NCBI RefSeq assembly: GCF_005116645.1
Contig: NZ_SWCM01000010.1
Location: 1-64,000 of the forward strand
Direction of reading: 5' to 3'
DNA from: Desulfopila sp. IMCC35006
GTDB lineage: Bacteria > Desulfobacterota > Desulfobulbia > Desulfobulbales > Desulfocapsaceae
Length of the DNA stretch: 64,000 nt
A program made the translations under genes and the position numbers. The notes beneath the pieces were generated by a model. That model had not been told where the DNA came from. It searched no databases and saw only the letters and a program-made list of their open reading frames with translations. Shown piece after piece: positions 9,340 to 16,718 of the stretch; the first letter of the stretch is position 1, and every line of letters begins with the position of its first letter.

Positions 9340-10773
9340 TTACTTCGCCTTGAAATCGGTGGAAACAACGCCGTAGCGGCGCATGATCCGCTGCAGTGCC
9401 TGCCGTTCCAGTCCGCATCCGGCCGCCGCATTGGTCACATTACCCTCGTGCCTGGTGAGCAGATTGTGCAGATAGTCAATTGAAAACCGACTGACAATTT
9501 CCGCCTTGGCATCGTTGTAGTCAGCGGTGAAGAGACTGTCAAAATTATTGGTTGCGGCCAGTTTGTTCTTGTTGTCCGGAGCGCTGATATCGGCAAGGTT
9601 GACACGATCCCCGACGGCAAGCAGGACGATTCTTTTAATATTGTTCTGCAGTTCCCGCACATTCCCCGGCCATTTCCGCTGACAGAGATGCTGAAGTACA
9701 TCGGGGGAGAGGACAAGGTTCTCCCGGTCGTATTGGCGTTTGAACTGGGCCAGGAAATGGTGTACGAGCAGCGGGATATCTTCTCTTATCTCCTCAAGGC
9801 TCGGCATGAACGCGCTGACGACATTGAGGCGATAGAACAGATCTTCCCGGAATTCCCCGATGCGAATTTTAGCCTCCAGATCCTGATTGGTGGAGGCGAC
9901 AACCCGGACATCGACCTTCATCGTCTTATTCTGCCCCAGGGGCTGAATTTCCTTTTCCTGCAGGACCCGAAGCAATTTGGTCTGAATGGAAACCGGGATA
10001 TCGGCAATCTCGTCAAGAAGTATGGTTGAGGAGTTGGCCTCGAGAAAAAGGCCCTTTTTATCCTGCATTGCCCCGGTAAAAGCTCCCTTGCTGTAGCCGA
10101 ACAGTTCACTCTCGAGAACGTTTTCCGGCAGAGCTGGGCAGTTGACGGTGATCATCTGCCGTTTTTTGCGGTTGCTCAGGTTATGCAGGGCCCGTGCGGC
10201 AAGCTCTTTACCGGTACCGCTTTCTCCGCGGATCAACACCGTGGCATCGGTATCGGCAACTCGAGACAGGAGGTCCAGTACTCGTTTGAGGGCCGGGCTC
10301 TGGCCGATAAACCCCTCCGGCTGCGCCAGGTCGTTCAGTCTCTCGCGGAGTTGATCGTTGACCCGCATTAAGGCAGTCCGTTCAAGACCGTTGCGGATCA
10401 CCCTGACGATATGGTCCTTGTCAAAGGGCTTTTGCAGAAAGTCATAGGCGCCATCTTTTAAGGCCTGGACAGCCATGTCGATGGTACCGTAGCCGGTCAT
10501 GATCACGACAGAGATTGTCGCATCATGGTGCTGGATTCTTTTAAGCAGTTCCAATCCGTCCAGGTCCGGCATCTTGATGTCGCTTAAAACAACCTCTGGC
10601 CGGTATTTCTGCAGTTGCTCCAGGGCCGCGAGTCCGGACCTTGCGGAAATAACATCGCAGCTGCATTTCTTTTCGATGACCAGCCGCAGCATGGACAGCA
10701 TGTCGGGTTCGTCATCAACGATCATCACCAGTTTGCGACCGTCCCCATTGTTAAGGGTTTCAGGGCTTTTCAT
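9340..10773 (-). CDS. NtrC-family sigma-54-dependent response regulator
   Basis: 477 aa. The receiver domain (about residues 14-125) has the acidic pair in MIVDDEPD, the phospho-acceptor Asp in VVLSDIKMPDLDG and the conserved Lys in FLQKPFDKD. The AAA+ domain (about 150-380) has Walker A GESGTGKE, the sigma-54-contacting loop GAFTGA, Walker B LLDEIAD and RKWPGNVRELQNN. A Fis-like helix-turn-helix ends the protein (AAGCGLERQALQRIMRRYG). Its start overlaps the upstream phosphatase gene by 14 bp. It is the last gene of the minus-strand block at 9.3-16.6 kb and probably regulates that block or a related sigma-54 regulon. No obvious -24/-12 promoter was recognised nearby. The cognate kinase is not certain. 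Confidence 0.92.
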   Translation of the reverse strand: MKSPETLNNGDGRKLVMIVDDEPDMLSMLRLVIEKKCSCDVISARSGLAALEQLQKYRPEVVLSDIKMPDLDGLELLKRIQHHDATISVVIMTGYGTIDMAVQALKDGAYDFLQKPFDKDHIVRVIRNGLERTALMRVNDQLRERLNDLAQPEGFIGQSPALKRVLDLLSRVADTDATVLIRGESGTGKELAARALHNLSNRKKRQMITVNCPALPENVLESELFGYSKGAFTGAMQDKKGLFLEANSSTILLDEIADIPVSIQTKLLRVLQEKEIQPLGQNKTMKVDVRVVASTNQDLEAKIRIGEFREDLFYRLNVVSAFMPSLEEIREDIPLLVHHFLAQFKRQYDRENLVLSPDVLQHLCQRKWPGNVRELQNNIKRIVLLAVGDRVNLADISAPDNKNKLAATNNFDSLFTADYNDAKAEIVSRFSIDYLHNLLTRHEGNVTNAAAGCGLERQALQRIMRRYGVVSTDFKAK

Positions 10774-11839
10774 CGGGGGCTTTCCTGGTGGTCAGATATT
10801 GAAAATACTGCTGGATAAATTTCCCGGAGACACTGTCGGAAAAACTCACTGCCGGGGGGGGCTGGTCGGCTTCCTGACCAAAAAGAGCCTGGTACACCTC
10901 TCGGGAGAGTTGGGCCAGTTCCAAATCGATTGCGGCAAGACTCTCGGTGTCTGGGGAAAACCCTTTGAGTCGACAATGAACGGGTCTGGATTTATGGAGC
11001 AGACAGGTATTATTCTGATTCAAAGGACAGCCAGAGCTCCGTTTATCCGGTGCAGTTTCTTTGACGAAATCATCATCTAGGGCAATGGCGTCGTCATTGT
11101 CTGATGCCGAATCTTCTCCCGGTGAATTCGTCGCAATGCCTTTTGCCAGGTTGATAACCTCTTTTCTCTGTTCGGCCGAGAGAGTGATGTTCACCTTATT
11201 GTTTAAGTAGAGCGCTTCAATGAGCTCAAGCGAAAAAGTCCTGGTGCACGGTTCAGAACCGGTCTTGGCACAGCATTCCGGAGATGGCGGGGCGGTGAGT
11301 GCGTCTATTTTCTCCAGGAGTCGTTCATACCGGGTATAGAATTCGCTGAGATCAACGCTGTTTCTGTTTTCCGGAGTCGGCTCACTGAGGGTCAGCTGAC
11401 CTTCTTTTTTACCAAATTTTCGCAGGAGCCACCATTGAGAGAAATTGGTTGGGTTGGCTCTGGTGGGTTTCAGCACCTTACCGGCTTTTTTCATCCCTAA
11501 ACCGCGGCGCAACAGATACGCGGTGACGAAGGTGCCGGTTCTGCCGATGCCGTGGTGACAGTGGACGAGAACTTTTTTGCCGAGATAGATTGCCTCATCG
11601 AGCCATTCGAGCCCCTTTTCCATGGCCTCCATCTTGGGCGCGGTTTCGTCCGGAATGGGCAGCCAGAAAACCTCGAATCCAGCATCTTTTTCGATCGTGT
11701 GCAGGTCGCTGAATTCGCCGCAGAGATTGACGATGGCCCCGATGCCCTGCTCCTTGAGGTTTGCCAGTTCATCATAAGACATCGGCGCGGCGCCGACCGC
11801 CAGGTTCTTGGTCACCCAGGTGAGAAGATAAGCGCCCAT
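10760..11839 (-). CDS. Dual-specificity protein phosphatase fused to a YkgJ-like Cys-cluster domain
   Basis: 359 aa with two parts. Residues 1-150 are a cysteine phosphatase: the P-loop VHCHHGIGRTG holds nucleophile Cys94 and Arg100, and Asp64 in PIPDET is placed to be the general acid. Residues 185-295 contain CC (189-190), C198, C271, C279 and C289 in a pattern ending KSRPVHCR, which resembles the zinc/iron-chelating YkgJ (CxxCxxCC) family. The pairing suggests a metal- or redox-responsive phosphatase, but this is inference. It sits 9 bp after a PEP-synthase-like phosphotransferase and overlaps an NtrC regulator, so its substrate may be one of these or their targets. The middle linker (about 235-265) is acidic and probably disordered. 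Confidence 0.8.
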   Translation of the reverse strand: MGAYLLTWVTKNLAVGAAPMSYDELANLKEQGIGAIVNLCGEFSDLHTIEKDAGFEVFWLPIPDETAPKMEAMEKGLEWLDEAIYLGKKVLVHCHHGIGRTGTFVTAYLLRRGLGMKKAGKVLKPTRANPTNFSQWWLLRKFGKKEGQLTLSEPTPENRNSVDLSEFYTRYERLLEKIDALTAPPSPECCAKTGSEPCTRTFSLELIEALYLNNKVNITLSAEQRKEVINLAKGIATNSPGEDSASDNDDAIALDDDFVKETAPDKRSSGCPLNQNNTCLLHKSRPVHCRLKGFSPDTESLAAIDLELAQLSREVYQALFGQEADQPPPAVSFSDSVSGKFIQQYFQYLTTRKAPDEKP

Positions 11840-11848
11840 CAGTTCTTC

Positions 11849-14317
11849 CTATTCGTTTGAAAAGTCATATTTCCCCTGAAAAAATGCATCAACCATTGGC
11901 TCTATCATGTGTTCATGCGTCAGCACCATGTCCAGCAGCCGCACGGCCCCGAGCAGTCGACCCACCTGATCCAGACGGGCGGCGGTTATATTCTTATCAT
12001 ACCGCATAAGACGGGCATCGAGCAACTCGCCAGTTTGCTCACAGGTGAAATTGAGCTTGGTCAGGACCTTGGCGATAAAGAGGAGGCGGAGGTCTTTGCC
12101 CAGGCTGTTGCCACCGCCACCGGCAAAGCGGAGCAGGATATAATTTTCATCCGAAGTCTCGCCGCAGAGGCTGTCCAGCAGGGTGAAATGATAGCCAAAA
12201 CGCATATTGACATTGAGGTATTCTGTCGAAATGAGGCAAAAGCTGGCCAGGGATGCGTCGCCTTTGGTGGCAACTCCGCCGGCTAAAGCAATAGAGTCAT
12301 AACTTTGCCAGTCAAAATGGGCCCGGTCACGCCAGTGTACCTGTGAATGAGATAATCCCTGCCAAAGTGCCTTCAGGGGGAGGCAACGGATGTCGGCCAT
12401 CGTAATTTTCTCTCTGTCAACCGTGTCCCGCATCAGTCCTCCGCCAACGTCAATGATATGCATCTGCAGAGGGATATCTGACTGCAGCTGCACGCCTTTT
12501 GGTTTGCGCAACAAACTGTCCGTTGAGTGGATAAACATGGCCTGCACCGCTTTTTCATGACTAAACCGGATAATATCGTGCAGGGAGCGGCAGTTTTCCG
12601 GTCGAAAATCGGAACTCGCTGGATCGATAAGGGCCAGAGGTGATGTAAAGTCGATCACCATCTTTAAGGTGTTAAAGAGGGGGCTCTTGCCGGTTCGCTG
12701 GTTTGGGCCTGAGGTGTCGTCGGCAAGTTTCACGGTGCCACGAAATACTGACTGCTTTTCGGCCCACAGTGTCAGCGGCTCGCCGTTGGTAAGGTGCAGA
12801 CAGTGTTCTCCCGCCTGGACCAGCACAGGAATTCTGAACTCCCTGGCCACAGAGGAAAAATGATCGGCGGTGCTGCCGTACCGGGCAATCACCCCCGCAA
12901 GACGGGGCAGCAGGGTCACCAGCGATGGCGGGGTGACGTCACAAACCAGAATTGATCCGTTGGCAATGGTCTGCAACTGGTCAGGTGCCGGCAGATGACA
13001 GACGGGCCCACAGCCAATACCCGGTGCCGCGGTGGCACCGCTTTGAAAGAGCAGGGAAAGCTGTGACAGGTCAGGCTCTTTTGTTTCCGTTTTGCTCCGC
13101 TCCAGCAAGAGGCGACGGGCCTGCAAAAGATACATGGTGTCGCCGGTGTCGCAGCTCCATTCAATTTCCTGAGGTATTCCATAGTATGCGGTAATCTGTT
13201 GTGCCCAGCCGGCAAGCGCATGGATCTGTTCATCGGAGAGTTCTTCGGCCACTCGGCCCGGAGAATGGCGGGTGATGACTGTACTCCCGTCTACCTGGTG
13301 AAGCTCCTGGGTGGTCGCACTCTCCTGTCCCGCCATGAGGGTATCACCAAGACCGCGAACCGAGTGCACAAGTATGGTCGTGTCGTCGGCGGTCGCCGGA
13401 TTGCCGGTGGCCACAACACCGCTTAGACGAGCCTCTACCATAACGAGCACGATAACCGCCATGGGGGTTTCTTCGTCATCTAGGCCATTGATTATTCTGT
13501 AGAGGATAGCCTCGGGGGTATATTTCCCGACCAGGACCTGGCGGTAAGCGGTAAGGAGTGAATCTTTTTCGATATTTAATAGAGAGCAATACTGTCCGGC
13601 AAAACTCAGTGATGAGTCTTCGCCGACCGCGCTGGAGCGAACAGCAAATTTTTGCCCGGGATATTGTGCGGCCAGGGTAGAGACCGCTGTATTAATTTCC
13701 TGTTCCAGATCGGCAGGAATTTTCGCAGCCCCGACAAGTGCAGTGAGCGCATTCGCCGTTTCCTGCAGCGAGGTGAGAGAATGTATATCCGTTCGGGCAA
13801 GTTCCCGGTTGATTTTCGCCCGGAGATTATTCGATTCGAGCAATGCGTTGAAGGCCGATGTGGAAATAATAAAACCATCGGGAACCGGCAGACCTAGATT
13901 GCCGGCCAGATGTGATAAATGCAAACCTTTGCCGCCTGTCCGGCGGTCATCTGCATGGGATGCTGCAACTGGCAGGGTGTAGGGTCGGTTGATGTCGCAT
14001 GGTGGTGGAGCAAGGGCAAATCGGGCGTAGAAATCGATTTTCTTATAGTAATCGATCAGGTTTTTATACCGGCCGGGAGCAAGCTTTGTGAGGCAGTTGA
14101 GCATCGCCAGAACATCGGCGGAAAAATCGCGGTAGAGACTACGTATCTGGTTTATATCGACCGGCCGGGTGTTGTAGTAAATATCTTCGAGGTCGGCAAG
14201 CAGGCGGTGACATCTCCTGTCGCAGTCGAGCAGTTGCTGAAAAGTTGCATACCTCTTTCTGATAAAGAGATCCGGGGAGATGAGTTGCTCTGAGAATTGT
14301 TTGAGAATATCCAACAT
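11849..14317 (-). CDS. PEP-synthase/PPDK-like ATP-grasp phosphotransferase with unrecognised C-terminal domain
   Basis: 822 aa. Residues 1-105 are a helical N-terminal region. Residues about 115-405 are the pyruvate-phosphate-dikinase ATP-grasp domain, with TGGKGLHLSHL, VRSSAVGEDSSLSFAGQY and EIEWSCDTGDTMYLLQARR. Residues 425-510 are the swivelling phosphohistidine domain, with GSTADHFSSVARE placing His486 as the phosphate carrier. PEP synthase and PPDK would continue with a PEP-binding TIM barrel. Here residues 540-822 do not resemble one and contain segments such as MHIIDVGGGLMRD and RFAGGGGNSLGKDLRLLFIA. The acceptor is therefore unknown. It is tightly linked to a protein phosphatase and an NtrC regulator downstream and to two membrane-protein genes upstream. 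It is a candidate ATP-dependent phosphotransferase rather than a metabolic PEP synthase. Confidence 0.75.
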   Translation of the reverse strand: MLDILKQFSEQLISPDLFIRKRYATFQQLLDCDRRCHRLLADLEDIYYNTRPVDINQIRSLYRDFSADVLAMLNCLTKLAPGRYKNLIDYYKKIDFYARFALAPPPCDINRPYTLPVAASHADDRRTGGKGLHLSHLAGNLGLPVPDGFIISTSAFNALLESNNLRAKINRELARTDIHSLTSLQETANALTALVGAAKIPADLEQEINTAVSTLAAQYPGQKFAVRSSAVGEDSSLSFAGQYCSLLNIEKDSLLTAYRQVLVGKYTPEAILYRIINGLDDEETPMAVIVLVMVEARLSGVVATGNPATADDTTILVHSVRGLGDTLMAGQESATTQELHQVDGSTVITRHSPGRVAEELSDEQIHALAGWAQQITAYYGIPQEIEWSCDTGDTMYLLQARRLLLERSKTETKEPDLSQLSLLFQSGATAAPGIGCGPVCHLPAPDQLQTIANGSILVCDVTPPSLVTLLPRLAGVIARYGSTADHFSSVAREFRIPVLVQAGEHCLHLTNGEPLTLWAEKQSVFRGTVKLADDTSGPNQRTGKSPLFNTLKMVIDFTSPLALIDPASSDFRPENCRSLHDIIRFSHEKAVQAMFIHSTDSLLRKPKGVQLQSDIPLQMHIIDVGGGLMRDTVDREKITMADIRCLPLKALWQGLSHSQVHWRDRAHFDWQSYDSIALAGGVATKGDASLASFCLISTEYLNVNMRFGYHFTLLDSLCGETSDENYILLRFAGGGGNSLGKDLRLLFIAKVLTKLNFTCEQTGELLDARLMRYDKNITAARLDQVGRLLGAVRLLDMVLTHEHMIEPMVDAFFQGKYDFSNE

Positions 14318-14348
14318 AATTCATTCGTCCCCGGCGATTCGCCGTCGA

Positions 14349-14927
14349 TCAGCTCGCTGCCTTTCGTTTTCTCCGGCGCACCCTGAAAAAGATAACCAGT
14401 ACAAGGCAATATGTCAGCAGGAAAACGAATTGCGGATAGATCCCCTGGATGCCGAAACGGTTTTCCGGCAAAGAAAACAGAATGGTTGAGCCAAGCACAT
14501 TTTCCAGCCAGAACAGGCTGAGAAATATCGGCAGCAGATAGACCATGCCGTGCCGGGCAAACCGTTCCGCCAGATAGCCGTTGAAATCGTTATCGATGTC
14601 GTTATCGATGGTTTTGGCAAATGTTTCCCTGCTTTTCCAGTCACTGATCAGCTTCAGGTCGTCCTGGGCATCTTTTTTCTGGGTAAAAGTTTTCTTAAAC
14701 GCCGCCTCTTTTTCTTCGACTCGCACAAGACGGCGAATGGCCATGGACAGCATGCCGGTCAGAAATGCGACGAACATTATCTGCAGTACCGGTGGGATCT
14801 GCAGAAATTGCAGGGGTTGGATAAACAGCATATCCAACCCCTTGGCAACAATGACGAAACCGGGGCTGATAAGCTCAAAGTAAAGAAAATCCAATGCGCT
14901 CGAAATGATTTTTAACAAGTGTGCCAT
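14349..14927 (-). CDS. Small three-helix membrane protein, unrecognised (Oxa1/EMC3-like topology?)
   Basis: 192 aa. A hydrophobic segment lies at about residues 45-65 (LQIMFVAFLTGMLSMAI), followed by a long charged, probably coiled-coil cytoplasmic stretch at about 68-125 rich in Lys, Asp and Glu. Two further helices follow (GMVYLLPIFLSLFWLENVL and a last one near 165-185) and the tail is RRRKRKAAS. One helix, a cytosolic coiled coil and then two helices recall the Oxa1 superfamily DUF106/EMC3 group, but I cannot confirm homology. The gene lies between the TauE exporter and the PEP-synthase-like gene with gaps of about 30 bp, so it is in that operon. Confidence 0.5.
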   Translation of the reverse strand: MAHLLKIISSALDFLYFELISPGFVIVAKGLDMLFIQPLQFLQIPPVLQIMFVAFLTGMLSMAIRRLVRVEEKEAAFKKTFTQKKDAQDDLKLISDWKSRETFAKTIDNDIDNDFNGYLAERFARHGMVYLLPIFLSLFWLENVLGSTILFSLPENRFGIQGIYPQFVFLLTYCLVLVIFFRVRRRKRKAAS

Positions 14928-14954
14928 TTGGTATCAGCCCCGGGGTGAAGATAA

Positions 14955-16646
14955 TTAACGGAGGAAAAAGAGCGCATCCGTATAGTTCAGAAAGACTATC
15001 ACCAGGGCCAGAGCGAGCATTCTCTTGAGGAAAATTTCCGGCAGGTGTTTCTGGATTTTTGGTCCGACCATACCGCCGGCGATAGCGCCTGCGGCTATTG
15101 CTGCGGCCATGATCCAGTCTGGTTGGTAACCCATCAGAGAGAATTTGGCAATTCCGCCGACGGAGGTGGCAAAGGTGCCGGCGAGGGCAATTGGTACGGC
15201 AAGGTACATCGGGTAACCCATGGCGGTGGTCATAAACGGCATGAACATAAAGCCGCCGCCGACACCAAAGGAGGCGGCGATCATTCCCATCAGAATACCG
15301 GAGAGAAGCATGATCAGGGGCCGGGCGACAAAGGTTTCACCCCAGAATTTCATGTCAAACTTGATGATATTGAACTTTTCGAATTCAACTTTACCGAGTT
15401 CCATGGCTTTGCCGGAAGATTTGGCTTCTTTGACGGCGGCATTGAACTTCTGGATAATGGCTTTCATCGCTTTCTTTTTCTCAATGGAGCTCGGCAGACT
15501 CTCCATGAAAAGCTTGATGCCGATGATCAGGCAGATAATACCAAGGTAGAATTTATAGGCCTTCAACGGCAGATATTTGGCCGAGAAGTTGGGTCCGAGG
15601 AAAAAGGCTCCGATAACAATACCCGCGGCAAAGAAAATAGCGACCGGCCAGGCGAAACGCTTCTCTTTAAAATAGTTCATCAACCCGGTTATCGGGGAAC
15701 AGAGGGTCAAAAAGAGGTTGGTCGGTTTAATGGTGTTCGCGGCGTTGATACCGATCGGGCCTTTGGTTCCGAGCACGGTTACCTGGAAGGCAGCAGTGAA
15801 AAGTCCCCCGGCAGCACCCATGATAACAAAGAGGCAACCGATGATAAAGGCCCCGAAGAAGACCACCAGCGGATTCATGTAGATATTGGCGGTCTTGAAA
15901 AAGTAGGTGGATTTCTCAATGGTGAAATTACCGATATCCTGACCATTGACATAGACCTTCATCCTGGTGTCCGGGGCCAGGTTTTTGTAGGGCGCCATGG
16001 TCATGGTGAACTTGCCGGTGGCTTTATCGAGAGAGAGGGTTGCCCCTTTATTCCAGGCCTCTTTCTCGGTGTTGTAGTCGGTCATGATGCAGCGGGCGTT
16101 GCCGCCGCCAATGGGTGCTTCTTTGGAGATGGTATTGATGCCGAACTTGTTTTCGTGGGTGAAGGCGATAAATTTCCACTGGGCTTCATCTTTAATCGGC
16201 CCAAGATAACTTTTTGTTTCTTCAGGGATATCAGCCCAGGCCTTGAGCTTGTTGACCCGTACCTCATACTTGAAAGGCGGGAAGGCGAAGATGCCACTGG
16301 TCTGGCCTTTGGTGGAGGATTTTGGGGTGGCGAGTTTGGTTGGATCACTGGTAACCACATAGTAGACTGGCGGGATGGCGGTATCACCGAAGGCATTCTT
16401 GCCGCCTTTGCCACCTTTTAATTCCTTGCGCTCTTTGGGGCCATCTGCATCACTTGGTTTGAACATTTTTTCGGTGGCGACAACAACAAACAATTCCTGG
16501 CCTGGATCGATCGTGCCGGTGACGGTGATCGCGTCGCCCGCCTTGACCTTGTCACCAGACAGCTGTGCGTCAATGGCCCAGGATTTGGATGCCATGGCGA
16601 ACACAAAAAGTGCCACCACGCTGAGTAACAAACTAACTCTTCTCAT
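14955..16646 (-). CDS. TauE/SafE-family anion exporter with large periplasmic N-terminal domain
   Basis: 563 aa. A signal-peptide-like start (MRRVSLLLSVVALFVF, cut near KSWA) precedes about 230 residues of polar, probably periplasmic sequence rich in beta-type segments. From about residue 255 the protein becomes polytopic, with the TauE/SafE halves showing MGAAGGLFTAAFQ and ASFGVGGGFMFMPFM. A cytoplasmic loop at about 380-420 carries a Lys-rich stretch. Members export sulfite, sulfoacetate or other organic sulfur anions. The substrate here is not known, but an oxidoreductase of the sulfur-enzyme family lies on the same strand 2.2 kb upstream. It is the first gene of the tight group running down to the NtrC regulator. 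It has a good ribosome-binding site (GGAGG) just before the ATG. Confidence 0.82.
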   Translation of the reverse strand: MRRVSLLLSVVALFVFAMASKSWAIDAQLSGDKVKAGDAITVTGTIDPGQELFVVVATEKMFKPSDADGPKERKELKGGKGGKNAFGDTAIPPVYYVVTSDPTKLATPKSSTKGQTSGIFAFPPFKYEVRVNKLKAWADIPEETKSYLGPIKDEAQWKFIAFTHENKFGINTISKEAPIGGGNARCIMTDYNTEKEAWNKGATLSLDKATGKFTMTMAPYKNLAPDTRMKVYVNGQDIGNFTIEKSTYFFKTANIYMNPLVVFFGAFIIGCLFVIMGAAGGLFTAAFQVTVLGTKGPIGINAANTIKPTNLFLTLCSPITGLMNYFKEKRFAWPVAIFFAAGIVIGAFFLGPNFSAKYLPLKAYKFYLGIICLIIGIKLFMESLPSSIEKKKAMKAIIQKFNAAVKEAKSSGKAMELGKVEFEKFNIIKFDMKFWGETFVARPLIMLLSGILMGMIAASFGVGGGFMFMPFMTTAMGYPMYLAVPIALAGTFATSVGGIAKFSLMGYQPDWIMAAAIAAGAIAGGMVGPKIQKHLPEIFLKRMLALALVIVFLNYTDALFFLR

Positions 16647-16690
16647 TTTTTTTCCTCCGTTAAATAAAATAATATACTGCCCTTGTTACA

Positions 16691-16707
16691 TCTCAGTTTT
16701 TCTGAGA
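16691..16707. other. Short hairpin between kinase-like gene and TauE gene
   Basis: TCTCAG and CTGAGA arms flank a 5-base T-rich loop in the 72-bp gap. It has no clean T-tract in the minus-strand direction of transcription, so it is a weak terminator or attenuator at best. Confidence 0.3.
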
Positions 16708-16718
16708 AATTCGGTTTT

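Noticed and set aside
15045-16421. 458-codon plus-strand open frame opposite the TauE gene
   Set aside because: It is complementary to a well-supported gene; its Gly/His/Asp-rich composition is the usual shadow of a codon-biased gene.
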